From TMP-7 sp038212445 (GTDB lineage Bacteria > Acidobacteriota > Terriglobia > Bryobacterales > Bryobacteraceae), in contig JBBQUM010000022.1 in assembly GCA_038212445.1 (NCBI GenBank), forward strand, positions 62,001-126,000: 64,000 nucleotides of DNA. The letters run 5' to 3'. This document shows, piece by piece, positions 9,433 to 17,958 of the stretch (position 1 is the stretch's first letter; each line of letters opens with the position of its first letter). Under the pieces are notes generated by a model that made no database searches, had not been told where the DNA came from, and worked only from the letters and a program-made list of their open reading frames with translations. The position numbers and the translations under genes are program-made.

Positions 9433-9464
9433 TTTTGGTGTGTGGTGCGGTTGGGGGCAAGGTG

Positions 9465-9545
9465 AAAAGGGGACAGACTTTGCTTGTGGGGCGTTCTCTG
9501 TCTGTCGATGGTTTCAAGGGGTCACGGTGCAGTCTGTCCCCTTTT
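9465..9545. repeat. Inverted repeat, GGGGACAGAC type, copy 1
   Basis: Perfect 15-bp inverted repeat in the gap between the BY-kinase and ExeA-like genes. The left arm AAAAGGGGACAGACT is at 9465-9479 and the right arm is its exact complement at 9531-9545. The 51-base loop is GC-rich. The right arm is followed by TGGCTTTTTGG, as in the second copy at 10673-10762. It looks like a REP/BIME-type intergenic element; it could also form a long RNA hairpin inside the operon. Confidence 0.75.
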
Positions 9546-9589
9546 GGCTTTTTGGTTGTGCGCTTGCTTTCCTTGCACGGTGCCCTCCC

Positions 9590-10645
9590 CTACCCTTTTG
9601 GTCTTGTTCTTATTGGGATGCCCATGCGGTTGGCTATGCGCATGCTTATTGGTAATTTTACTGCCGGGGGCAGGTATCGGGTTAGGGTCGGCATTCCGCT
9701 TAATTCGTCGGCTGGGGCTGCTAGATGCAATTCTGTCACTGGTGATGCGGTTACTGGGGCGGAACCCGTTAGGACCAGCGCTTTTGTTGAGTGGCCATTG
9801 CCGTTTCCATTTCCATTCACGGCTTGCGGGGGTTCGATGTGCTTGATGTGCAGGTCGGATACGGCTTCGGAGACGTGGTCCCTGGTGACGGTGGTGGAGT
9901 TCAGGGCGAAGGCCAGTAGAAGGGCGTTGTCACAGATTGAGTTCACGACTCTGGGAATGCCTTCGCTTTCCGCGGCGATGATCTCTACGGCCTCCGGCGT
10001 GAACGGAGGCGGGCTGCCACCACCGGCCTTATGCCAGCGGTGGGCGATGTACTCGTAAACCTGGAGTCGATTGAGTGGGTCGATTTTGGCGCGGATGGAG
10101 ATGCGCTGCTTGAGCTGGCGAAGATCGTAGCGGTCGAGTAGCTGGACTAACTCACTCTGTCCGGCCAGCACGATTTGAAGGAGCTTCGAGGTGGCGCTTT
10201 CGAAGTTGCCGAGGAGGCGGATCTCTTCGAGGATTTCAGGTTGGAGCTTGTGGGCTTCATCGACGACCAGGACGGCGGTTTCGCCGCGCTGCGCGATTTC
10301 GAGGAGGAACTTCTGAAATTCAGTGATGCGGAGTGCTTTGCTTTCCGGAATGTTAGAGAGCCCGAAGTCGAGCATGACGGCTTCGATGAACTCAGAGGAG
10401 TTGAGGGTCGGGTTGAGGATCCAACTGAAGTGCACCTTGGGGGAGAGGGACGCGATGATGCTGGTGAGAACCGTAGTCTTGCCGGTGCCGGCGTCGCCAC
10501 TGAGCACCATATAACCTTTGTGATGACCGATGGCGTAGATGAGGCCGGCGAGCGCTTCCTGATGAGAGTCCGTGGAGTAGAGAAACTCCGGGTCGGGGGT
10601 CATGGAGAAGGGCGGTTTGGCCAGGCGGAAGAAGGCGCGGTACAT
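9590..10645 (-). CDS. ExeA/XrtA-locus AAA ATPase
   Basis: AAA ATPase of the ExeA/GspA type found in PEP-CTERM/exosortase loci. Walker A is GDAGTGKT at residues 50-57, Walker B is VLVVDEAH near residue 122, and sensor 1 lies in LQIVLAGQSEL. The N-terminal motif YRAFFRLAKPPFSMTPDP is the family hallmark. After the ATPase core (to about residue 270) there is a Gly/Asn linker and a proline-containing tail with no clear domain. It probably organises assembly of the export machinery at the inner membrane. Inverted repeats lie on both sides of the gene. Confidence 0.82.
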   Translation of the reverse strand: MYRAFFRLAKPPFSMTPDPEFLYSTDSHQEALAGLIYAIGHHKGYMVLSGDAGTGKTTVLTSIIASLSPKVHFSWILNPTLNSSEFIEAVMLDFGLSNIPESKALRITEFQKFLLEIAQRGETAVLVVDEAHKLQPEILEEIRLLGNFESATSKLLQIVLAGQSELVQLLDRYDLRQLKQRISIRAKIDPLNRLQVYEYIAHRWHKAGGGSPPPFTPEAVEIIAAESEGIPRVVNSICDNALLLAFALNSTTVTRDHVSEAVSDLHIKHIEPPQAVNGNGNGNGHSTKALVLTGSAPVTASPVTELHLAAPADELSGMPTLTRYLPPAVKLPISMRIANRMGIPIRTRPKG

Positions 10646-10672
10646 GTTAGTTAGGGGTTAGTTTCAACGGTG

Positions 10673-10762
10673 AAAACCGGGACAGACAGCTCTGTCCGCT
10701 GTTGGGAGTTGCGGCCGGTTCGGTGGTGTCTATCTTGGGACAGAGTGGTCTGTCCCGGTTTT
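10673..10762. repeat. Inverted repeat, GGGACAGAC type, copy 2
   Basis: Second copy of the intergenic repeat, between the ExeA-like and Wzz-like genes. The left arm AAAACCGGGACAGAC (10673-10687) pairs exactly with the right arm at 10748-10762. Inside, a shorter set of the same words (TCTGTCC and GGACAGA) gives a nested hairpin. As in copy 1, the right arm runs into TGGCTTTTTGG. Confidence 0.75.
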
Positions 10763-10779
10763 GGCTTTTTGGGACCCAT

Positions 10780-12390
10780 TTAGACGATGTTCTCGGATTG
10801 GCTGGTGATTACGGGGACTCGGCCTAAGACTACTACGTCTTCGGGCAATTCCCATTCGCCGAGGATTACGTTGGCGCTTAGGGCTCGGACGAAGGCGAAG
10901 GTCAGGCCGCAACCTAGCGCGATCATGCAGCCTAAGGGGATTAAGACTCTGCGGTTTGGCTTGGCCGGCTTTTCGGGAACCCTGGGGGGATCCATGACGG
11001 TGAAGCGTTCCGCTTTTTGGCGCTTCTCCATATCCGAGGCCATGTCGGCGTCGTAGCTCTTTTTCAGGATCGATTCGTAATTCCCTTTGGCGATCTGGTA
11101 GTCGCGGAGGAGGCCGGCCATTTCCTGTTCACGGATGGGGAGGCGTTCGACGCGGGCCTGGTAGCCGTTCATGTCGCCGAGGAGTTTTTGGCGGTCGGCG
11201 GAGCGGACTTCGATCTCACGGACGGAGGAAGAGACCTGTGCTTTCAGGTTGGCGATACGCTCCTGTTCACCGAGCAGGGCGCGGGTGAGTTCGGGCGACG
11301 CCTGGCGGGTAACCTCTTCGGTGGTGGTGCGACCGGAATTGACGGGAAGCGCGGCGCTGGCGGCGGCGAGCTGGCGCTGCTGGCGGTCACGAGCTTCGAG
11401 GGCGTTGATGGTGGCCTGGGTGGTGACGACATCGGGGTGGGTGTCGGTGAAGCGGACCTTGAGCGTGGCGAGGCGCTGGCGAAGATCCTCGAGGTCCTTG
11501 GAGGGGGGAGCGGACGCGGGGGAGGAGACGACGGTGCCGTCGGCGCGGGTGATGGTGATGGGGGTGGTGGACTGCTGGATGGCGTGGCGGAGGACGGCTT
11601 CAGCGCTTTGGGCGGCGGCGAGGGAGCTTTCGAGCATCGTCTTATTCTGCTGAGCGCGGAGGAGGGCGTCCTGATTGCCTTGGAGCTGGACCTGCATTCC
11701 GCCGATGCCGGAGAGCAGCGAATTCTGCTGTTCAGGGAGCTCCATGTTGTGGGCGGACTTATATTGAGCAACCTTGGCTTCAAGGGCGTCGAGGGATTTC
11801 TTGGATTCCTGGAGCTGGGAGGTGAGGAACTCGGAGGTCCCGGAGGCTTGGAGTTCACGGGAGCGGAGGTTTTCCTCGATGAAGAACGAACCGAGCTGGT
11901 TGACGACGGCGGCGACGGTTTCGGGGTTGGAGCCCATGTAGCTGATGCGGAAGGCGCCGGGCTGGTTACGGGTCCAGCCGCGTTCGAGCTTGATGTTGAT
12001 GTCCTTGCGCATGCGCTCGATGATTTCCTCCTGGGTGGAGGATTTGCGGTCGTCCTGGTAGAGGTTGAGTTTCGTGATGACGTCGCCGAGGCGGGTGGAG
12101 GAGAGGACTTGCTGGCTGATGGTAGCGAGGCGGTCCTGCAGCTCGGAGTTGACGGTGGAGGAGACGAGTTTTTCGGGGATCTTCTGAGATTCGACGAGGA
12201 TGAGGGTTTCGGCTTTATAGACATTGGGCATCATGCGGACGATGCCGTAGGCGGCGATGGAGCCGAGGATGGTGATGAGGGCGATCTCGACGCGGTGCTT
12301 TACAGCGATGCGGCGGATGGTTTGGGGGGAGAGCCGGGTGAGGGGCTCTTTCTCTTCGGGTGGTGGAGTGATGACGGCGTCGGATTGCAT
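10780..12390 (-). CDS. Wzz/GNVR-type polysaccharide chain-length determinant
   Basis: Inner-membrane polysaccharide co-polymerase of 536 residues. One membrane segment lies near residues 35-52 and a second near residues 490-510, with a long periplasmic coiled-coil region between (roughly 150-420). Before the second membrane segment, MDPPRVPEKPAKPNRR is the proline-rich motif of the Wzz/GNVR family. Only about 25 residues follow the last membrane segment and no kinase domain is fused. The separate BY-kinase two genes downstream is the natural partner. The gene sits 20 bases after the TPR lipoprotein gene. Confidence 0.87.
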   Translation of the reverse strand: MQSDAVITPPPEEKEPLTRLSPQTIRRIAVKHRVEIALITILGSIAAYGIVRMMPNVYKAETLILVESQKIPEKLVSSTVNSELQDRLATISQQVLSSTRLGDVITKLNLYQDDRKSSTQEEIIERMRKDINIKLERGWTRNQPGAFRISYMGSNPETVAAVVNQLGSFFIEENLRSRELQASGTSEFLTSQLQESKKSLDALEAKVAQYKSAHNMELPEQQNSLLSGIGGMQVQLQGNQDALLRAQQNKTMLESSLAAAQSAEAVLRHAIQQSTTPITITRADGTVVSSPASAPPSKDLEDLRQRLATLKVRFTDTHPDVVTTQATINALEARDRQQRQLAAASAALPVNSGRTTTEEVTRQASPELTRALLGEQERIANLKAQVSSSVREIEVRSADRQKLLGDMNGYQARVERLPIREQEMAGLLRDYQIAKGNYESILKKSYDADMASDMEKRQKAERFTVMDPPRVPEKPAKPNRRVLIPLGCMIALGCGLTFAFVRALSANVILGEWELPEDVVVLGRVPVITSQSENIV

Positions 12391-12410
12391 TTGGTTCAGT
12401 TGTCGGTTCG

Positions 12411-14660
12411 CTATTTCAGGAGGTCGGCTACTAGTTTGGCTTCAGGGAGGGTGGGGGCGATCTTTTGGGCGGCCTGGTAGGTTTCAGAAGCCTTCTTATT
12501 GTCGCCGGATTTGGCGTAGGCGTAGGCCAGATGATACATGCGGACGGGGACCCTGGGATTGGCGGCGGCGACCAGATGGCTGATGGCTGAGGAGTAGAGC
12601 CCCTTCTTCACGTAGGCCCAGCCGAGGGTGTCTTTGAAGGCCGCGTTGCTGGGGTTGAGTTCGACGGCCTGCTGGGCGTACTTGAGGGCTTCGTCGGAGC
12701 GGTTGGCTTCAGAGAGGCGGTAGGAGAGATTATTCAGGGCGATGGGGTTGCCGGGCTCGGCGGCGACGACGGTCTGGTAGCCCTTGATGGCGTCGTCGAA
12801 GCGGCCGGAGGCTTCGTTCACCATCCCGAGGAGGAGTTGGGCGTCGAGGTTCTGGCTATTGGACTGGACCATTTTCGCGAGCCGGTTGCGGGCGTCGTCG
12901 TATTTGCGTTCGACGAGGTCGAGTTGAGCGGTGGCGATGTCGGCGGCGGAGGAGGTGGGGTCGGCGGACTTGGCGGCGGCGAAGGCTTCGCGGGCCTTGG
13001 CGTGGTCGCCGGTGGAGGCGAGCCAGCTGCCGAGGAACTGTTGGAGGGCGGCCGATTTGGGTTGATTCGAGGCGTACTGGCGCACCTTTTCGGTGGCGAG
13101 GTCGCGTTTATTTTCGGCGAGGTAGCTGCGGGCGATGAGGTCAACGGCGCGGACGTCGCCGGGGGCAATTTTGAGGGCGTCCTCAAGGAGGGTGCGGGCT
13201 TCGGGGAACTTATGGGCCTGGAGGCGGAGGACGGCGCTCTGGATGAGCAGGTCGGGGGTACGGGAGCGGGAGAGTCCGTTGGCGATTCCCTTTTCGGCGT
13301 CGGCGAGGTTGCCGTTGGCGATGAGGGCCCAATTGGTTTGGACGATGAGGAGAGGTTCGTCCAACTGAGCTTTGGGAGCGGCGCGGAGGAGGTCGAGGGC
13401 GGCCTTGGCGTCGCTGGCTTCGATGTAGGACTGGGCGAGGTCGACGCGGGCGATGAGGAGACTGGGGTCGTAGCGGAGGGCCTCGGTGAGTTCGCGGCGC
13501 TGGTTGAGCTGGGAGCCCTGGCGTTGGAGGACGCGGGCTGAGAGGTAGTGGGCCTGAGCGGAGTCGGGGCGGAAGCCGATGACGCGGGCGAGGTCCTGGG
13601 TGGCGAGCTGGAATTTGCCGTTGAGGACGTAGATTTCGCTGCGTTGGAGGAGGGCGTCGATGTCCTTGTTATTGGCTTTAAGGGCGTCGCCGAGCACTTT
13701 TTCAGCGAGGTCGGAGTGGTTGGTGGAGAGGTAGGCGGCGACCAGGCGGGTACGGGCTTCGCGATCCTTGGGGTCAGCCTTATTGAGGCGAACGAGTTCG
13801 GTGATGGCGTCGTCCTTTTTACCTTCGTGAAAGAGGAAGAGGGCCCAGGCGGAGTTGAACTGTTTGTCGGGCAGGGCGGACATGCGTTTATAGATGGCTT
13901 CGGCTTCGGGCTTACGGTTGAGGGAGAAGAGGATATTGCCGAGGTCGGCGAGGGCCATACCGTTTTTGGGGTCGATTTCGAGGGCGCGGGTGAAGGAGGC
14001 GCGGGCCTGTTCCTGATTGCCGCGGACGAGGTAGAAGCGGCCGAGGGCGATGATGGGGTCGGCTTTAGAGGGGGCTTGGGCGACGGCGTTTTTGAGAACG
14101 GCTTCGGCGCCGGCGGGGTCCTGTTGCTGGAGCTTAAGGAGGCTCATGAGGACGGCGGACTTAAGGTCGGCGGGGAATCTCTTGAGGGCGTCGCGCAGGT
14201 GGTCCTCGGCGCTTTTCTCTTTGCCGAGGCGAATTTCGGCGAGGGCGAGGGCGGCGATGGCGTCGGGGGTGGATGTCGACGCTTTCATAGCGGACTGGGC
14301 GCGGCGTTCAGCTTCGCGGACGACTTCGGGGTCGGCGTTGACGGCCATGAGCTCGGCGGCCTTAATTTGAGCCGGGGCGAAGTTGGGGTCGAGCGTGGTC
14401 GCCTTCATGAAGTAGTTGGCGGCGTTTTGGATATCGCCGACTTCGAGGTAGACGAGGCCGGCCTGGTAGAGCGGTTCGGCGCTTTTGGGGAGAAGCTTAG
14501 CGGCGCTGCGGAACTGGAGGACGGCGTGTCCGTAGTCCTTTTTAGCGAACTGCTCGCGGCCTTTGGCGAGGGCTTTGGCGGCTCTGGCTTCGGGCGAGCG
14601 GTTGCAGGCTGAGAGCGCGAGAGCTACGGCGATGAGCGCGAGTATACGTGGAAGAGTCAT
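12411..14660 (-). CDS. PrsT-like TPR-repeat lipoprotein of the PEP-CTERM/EPS system
   Basis: A 749-residue lipoprotein. The signal peptide ends in the lipobox LSAC with lipidated C19. The rest is about 17-18 tetratricopeptide repeats (for example residues 35-100, 200-300 and 590-740), matching the giant TPR lipoprotein PrsT of PEP-CTERM/EPS loci. It would lie in the periplasm, probably at the outer membrane, as a scaffold for polymer export. Its ATG overlaps the stop of the ATPase gene upstream (ATGA). Third codon positions are strongly GC-biased here, which creates long antisense open frames that I regard as artefacts. Confidence 0.85.
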   Translation of the reverse strand: MTLPRILALIAVALALSACNRSPEARAAKALAKGREQFAKKDYGHAVLQFRSAAKLLPKSAEPLYQAGLVYLEVGDIQNAANYFMKATTLDPNFAPAQIKAAELMAVNADPEVVREAERRAQSAMKASTSTPDAIAALALAEIRLGKEKSAEDHLRDALKRFPADLKSAVLMSLLKLQQQDPAGAEAVLKNAVAQAPSKADPIIALGRFYLVRGNQEQARASFTRALEIDPKNGMALADLGNILFSLNRKPEAEAIYKRMSALPDKQFNSAWALFLFHEGKKDDAITELVRLNKADPKDREARTRLVAAYLSTNHSDLAEKVLGDALKANNKDIDALLQRSEIYVLNGKFQLATQDLARVIGFRPDSAQAHYLSARVLQRQGSQLNQRRELTEALRYDPSLLIARVDLAQSYIEASDAKAALDLLRAAPKAQLDEPLLIVQTNWALIANGNLADAEKGIANGLSRSRTPDLLIQSAVLRLQAHKFPEARTLLEDALKIAPGDVRAVDLIARSYLAENKRDLATEKVRQYASNQPKSAALQQFLGSWLASTGDHAKAREAFAAAKSADPTSSAADIATAQLDLVERKYDDARNRLAKMVQSNSQNLDAQLLLGMVNEASGRFDDAIKGYQTVVAAEPGNPIALNNLSYRLSEANRSDEALKYAQQAVELNPSNAAFKDTLGWAYVKKGLYSSAISHLVAAANPRVPVRMYHLAYAYAKSGDNKKASETYQAAQKIAPTLPEAKLVADLLK

Positions 14661-15667
14661 GGAGTGATAGTGGGGTGCTCAGGCAGTACGCCGATGCCCA
14701 GTTTTTTCATGCGATAGAGGAGTGTCTTGTAGCCGATGCCGAGGAGGGCGGCGGTTTGTTTACGATGCCAGCGGGTGGACTCGAGGGTGGCGAGGATGCG
14801 GTCATGCTCGGAATCCGGATGCGAGAGAGTGACTGTCCCGTTGGGGATGGCGAGCCGGGAGAGGAGGGCGTCGGGGTCGCGGACAACCGAGTACTGCTTC
14901 ATAAGGTTGTCGAGTTCGCGGATATTGCCGGGCCAGTGGTAGTGGATGAAGGCATGCTCAAGGGTAGGGGGAAGGCTGAGCGAGTTGCCGTGGCTCGAGA
15001 GGAAGTGGCGGGCGAGCGGGAGGATGTCCTGGGGGCGTTCGCGGAGGGGGAGTAGTTCAATGTGTACGACATTGATGCGGTAGAGGAGTTCGGGGTTAAA
15101 GTGACCGGCGCGGGCTTCGCGTTCGAGATTGAGGTGGCTGGTGGCGAGGAGGCGTACGGCGCCGGCGGGTTGGCCGTCGATGAGGTCAAGCAGGGTGGCC
15201 TGGAGGGCGGGGTCGGCGAGGTGGATGTCGCGGATGACGAGGCTGCCGCCGGCGGCGGTGGTGAAGCGGGAGGCCATGGTGGCGGGGGTAAGTCCGACGC
15301 AGTTGACGCGGACCAGGGGAGCGGTCTCGTAGGCGGAGGCGTCGTGGATGGCCTGGCAGAGAGCGTCTTTGCCGACGCCGGTTTCGCCGGCGATGAGGAC
15401 AGGGAGGTCGGTGGACCCGATTTGTTTGAGGGCGGACTGAAGTTGGGGAGTCCAGCCGCGGATGGCGTAGAGGGGGAGGAGGTCGTTGAGGGAAGTTCGA
15501 GTGGCGGCGTCCTTGGAGGGGACGGGCTTCGATTCGTTCATCATGCGGATGCCGGCGCGGACGAGGGCCGAGAAATTGGGACCTTCGGCCTGCTGTTCGA
15601 GGAGGCGGTATTCCTGCTCGGAGAGGCGGAAGCTTACGATGCGGCTTTTGCGTTCGAGTGGGGCCAT
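14657..15667 (-). CDS. Degenerate sigma-54-activator-like ATPase with Fis-type HTH
   Basis: Regulatory protein related to enhancer-binding proteins but missing their hallmark. Numbering from the ATG at 15667, residues 5-45 resemble a ribbon-helix-helix arm (SFRLSEQEYRLLEQQ). Walker A is GETGVGKD at 94-101, the arginine finger and sensor region are kept (LLYRIN, LPLRER), and the C-terminus is a Fis helix-turn-helix. Between NC and GGSL, where relatives have about 40 residues with the GAFTGA loop, only about 20 remain, and Walker B reads SLVIRDI instead of LFLDEI. It is thus unlikely to remodel sigma-54. A longer frame from a TTG at 15757 exists, but it runs into the upstream gene and its extra residues look unconserved. 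Confidence 0.7.
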   Translation of the reverse strand: MAPLERKSRIVSFRLSEQEYRLLEQQAEGPNFSALVRAGIRMMNESKPVPSKDAATRTSLNDLLPLYAIRGWTPQLQSALKQIGSTDLPVLIAGETGVGKDALCQAIHDASAYETAPLVRVNCVGLTPATMASRFTTAAGGSLVIRDIHLADPALQATLLDLIDGQPAGAVRLLATSHLNLEREARAGHFNPELLYRINVVHIELLPLRERPQDILPLARHFLSSHGNSLSLPPTLEHAFIHYHWPGNIRELDNLMKQYSVVRDPDALLSRLAIPNGTVTLSHPDSEHDRILATLESTRWHRKQTAALLGIGYKTLLYRMKKLGIGVLPEHPTITP

Positions 15668-15728
15668 GGGGGCAGAGACACTTCGGGCGATAGAACTGCT
15701 AGTGAGTTGAGGGAGAAAGCGCGCCGTA

Positions 15729-16217
15729 TCAGGCGGGCTGGACCCAGTCGCGGTCAATTTCGACGGCGACGGAGCGTTGCAGGAGGGTGATTGACGTCAC
15801 CAGACGGTAACCATCCTTGACCTGCTGGATGATACCTTCGGCGCCGGCGAGGGGGCCATGTGTAAGACGGACGGGTTGTCCGGCTTTCAGGAAGGGCCAG
15901 GGGCCGACGGGGAGGTTGGACTGAAGGAACGTACGGACGCGCTGAATTTCGGAGTCGTCTACGACGATGGGTTCCGAACCAGCGGAAACGATATGTACGA
16001 CACCGGGAGTAGTGACGATGGGGAGCCGCTGAGAGGGCTCGAAGCGGCAGAAGACATAGCCGTTAGACAGGGGCGTATCCGACTCGCGGACGCGGTCGGA
16101 CCAACGGCGGCGGGTGCGGTAAGTGGGCAGGAAGTTCTCACAATCCCGAGCGGTCAAGCCATCGGCGACGCGGGCTTCGAAATTCGAGCGGGTACGAACT
16201 GCATACCAAGCCGTCAT
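15729..16217 (-). CDS. NusG-like transcription antiterminator (UpxY/RfaH/LoaP-type)
   Basis: A 162-residue NusG paralogue. The NGN domain starts at WYAVRTRSNFE and includes the FLPTYR and GYVFCRF segments (residues 1-100). A KOW motif follows at residues 115-145 (GQPVRLTHGPLAGAEGII). It is the first gene of the long EPS operon, which is where UpxY and LoaP factors sit. The likely role is to load on RNA polymerase at the operon leader and suppress termination over the following 16 kb. A compact hairpin in the leader at 16264-16284 is a candidate recruitment or pause signal, though that is inference. Confidence 0.85.
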   Translation of the reverse strand: MTAWYAVRTRSNFEARVADGLTARDCENFLPTYRTRRRWSDRVRESDTPLSNGYVFCRFEPSQRLPIVTTPGVVHIVSAGSEPIVVDDSEIQRVRTFLQSNLPVGPWPFLKAGQPVRLTHGPLAGAEGIIQQVKDGYRLVTSITLLQRSVAVEIDRDWVQPA

Positions 16218-16563
16218 GCGAGATTTCCACCGGCAGAAAGAGTGTCAAACATGCTTCGCCCTTTTAGTCCCATTTGGGAACTAAATCCGAATTATTGGGG
16301 ATCGATAAGAGCATAACGGTATTACAAAACCCCGTCAACTGGACTCTCGGGCTATATCCAAGGACCTCTAGTACCAGACCGCCCAGGTTCGCTACCCTCA
16401 TAAGTTGGGAAGAGAATGACAAATTGAGTGAGGCACATTACATTAGTTTGGGGAATTTGGGGGAAAGGGGTGGTTTTGTGTGACAGCGGTTACACTAAGT
16501 CGACTAGAGTTAGACAGATGGATTAATTATTTTTAATACTCCAGAAGGTGTTGGGAATTTCTA
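16218..16563. other. Intergenic leader of the EPS operon
   Basis: 346 bases without a gene between the sugar transferase end and the NusG-like start. It must hold the promoter and 5' leader of the long EPS operon unless transcription reads through. Apart from the inverted repeat at 16264-16284 and an AT-rich patch around 16520-16545, I see no confident promoter. Confidence 0.5.
16264..16284. promoter_or_regulatory. Inverted repeat in the EPS operon leader
   Basis: On the plus strand TTAGTCCCA is followed after two bases by its near-complement TGGGAACTAA (one extra A). It lies about 50 bases upstream of the NusG-like start codon. It may be an operator or an RNA hairpin for antiterminator loading. 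Confidence 0.4.
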
Positions 16564-17958
16564 CTACTGAGCGCCGCGGGATAAGAGCATGATTTTGATG
16601 GTATGGAACATTATGTAGAAATCGAGCCAGGCGGAGGCGTTTTTGATGTAGTAGAGGTCGTACTCGAGTTTCATGATGGTGTCCTCGATAGTCTCGCCGT
16701 ATTTGTAGTTGATTTGGGCCCAACCAGTGACGCCGGGCATGACGCAGTGGCGCTGGGGGTAGTAAGGGATGCGGGTGCTGAGCATTTGGACGAACTCGGG
16801 CCGCTCAGGTCGAGGGCCGACGATTGCCATATCGCCGCGGACGACGTTGAAGAGTTGCGGTAATTCGTCGAGGCGGAGGCGGCGAAGCCAGATGCCGAGG
16901 GGAGTGATGCGGGGGTCGTTGCGGGTGGCCCAGACGGGTCCGGTAGTGGCTTCGGCGCGGTGGTGCATGGACCGGAACTTAAACATGGTAAAAGGCTTGC
17001 CGTTGAGGCCGACTCGGACTTGGCGAAAGAGGACGGGTCCGGGGGAGGTGAGTCTGACGAGAATGGCGGTTGCCACAATAATAGGAGCGGCAAGGATGAG
17101 GCCGGTGAGAGCAAGGAGGCGGGAATACAGCGACTGAAAGTGGAGGGCAGCGCCGCGGGGTCCGAGGTGATCACTAAAGATGAGTTGGGAGGGGCGGCTT
17201 TCGCTCGCGCAGACGCGGCCGAACACGGTTTCATAGAGAGTGGCGATCTCGAGGATCCTGATGCCCGAGAATCGGAGTTCAAGCAAGTCCTGGGCCGGGG
17301 TACGGTGGCGACGCTCGGACATGCCGACGACAATCTGGCTGGGGCGCCGGTCGCGGACGATGCGTTGGAGGTCGGAGAGATTGCCGAGTCTGGGGAGAGA
17401 CGAATCCTGGGAGTCGATGACGGATTCATCGAGGTAGCCGATGGGGCGAAGTCCGATTTCCGGGCGTCCGGCGAGTTCGGAGACCACTTGTGAGATCAGG
17501 GGAGAGCGGCCGAGGAAGAGGATTCCCTGGGAGCTTGAGGACCTGGCGATGATGGCGCTGACCGCGATTCTCCAGGCGAACAAGAGAAACAGTGCGGCGA
17601 TGCTGCCGCCGATCATCGCCCATTTGGGAACGGTCCAGTCGCGGTTGGCGTAGGCGACGATGGCCTGGGAGACGAAGGCGGTTCCGATGATGATGCAGAG
17701 TTGCTGAAGAAGTTTCGTGCGGTGTCCGACGCGAAGGCGGCTGTACAGATCACTGAAGTAAATCCCGAGAACGACGACGGCAGTGACGGGGAGCACGCGC
17801 CAGAACGCGTACTCGATCGCCAAATCGCGTTCGGGCTCGATTTGCGGCACCAGGTAGATGAAAACGGCGGCGAGGTAGACGGCGAAGCTAATGAACAAGT
17901 CGGACAGGACGAGTCCGGCGATGTTGATGGGCACGACATTTTTGAAGAATCGGATCAT
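16564..17958 (-). CDS. Initiating sugar transferase (EpsB-type polyprenyl-phosphate hexose-1-phosphate transferase)
   Basis: Membrane enzyme that starts repeat-unit synthesis by moving a sugar-1-phosphate onto undecaprenyl phosphate. The N-terminal half has four to five membrane segments and a CoA-binding-like Rossmann domain (LFLGRSPLISQVV). Another membrane helix near residue 275 leads into the bacterial sugar transferase domain with KFRSM, the LRRLRLDELPQL motif and GPRPERPEFV. The ATRNDPRITP and PQRHCVMPGVTGWAQ segments fit the PEP-CTERM-associated subgroup. I prefer the ATG at 17958 over an upstream TTG at 17991 because the protein then starts directly before its first membrane region. 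Confidence 0.87.
   Translation of the reverse strand: MIRFFKNVVPINIAGLVLSDLFISFAVYLAAVFIYLVPQIEPERDLAIEYAFWRVLPVTAVVVLGIYFSDLYSRLRVGHRTKLLQQLCIIIGTAFVSQAIVAYANRDWTVPKWAMIGGSIAALFLLFAWRIAVSAIIARSSSSQGILFLGRSPLISQVVSELAGRPEIGLRPIGYLDESVIDSQDSSLPRLGNLSDLQRIVRDRRPSQIVVGMSERRHRTPAQDLLELRFSGIRILEIATLYETVFGRVCASESRPSQLIFSDHLGPRGAALHFQSLYSRLLALTGLILAAPIIVATAILVRLTSPGPVLFRQVRVGLNGKPFTMFKFRSMHHRAEATTGPVWATRNDPRITPLGIWLRRLRLDELPQLFNVVRGDMAIVGPRPERPEFVQMLSTRIPYYPQRHCVMPGVTGWAQINYKYGETIEDTIMKLEYDLYYIKNASAWLDFYIMFHTIKIMLLSRGAQ

Noticed and set aside
11017..12480. Long plus-strand open frame (487 codons) opposite the Wzz-like gene
   Set aside because: It is antisense to a well-supported gene and rich in Gly, Glu, Asp and Val, the signature of a GC-rich third position read backwards.
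12837..14612. Plus-strand open frames (234 and 354 codons) opposite the TPR lipoprotein gene
   Set aside because: Same antisense artefact; no domain or start signal, and the composition is Gly/Glu/Val repeats.
16210..16235. Minus-strand CGG-N9-CGC word like a -24/-12 element at the NusG-like start
   Set aside because: It overlaps the start codon, so a transcript from it would begin inside the gene.
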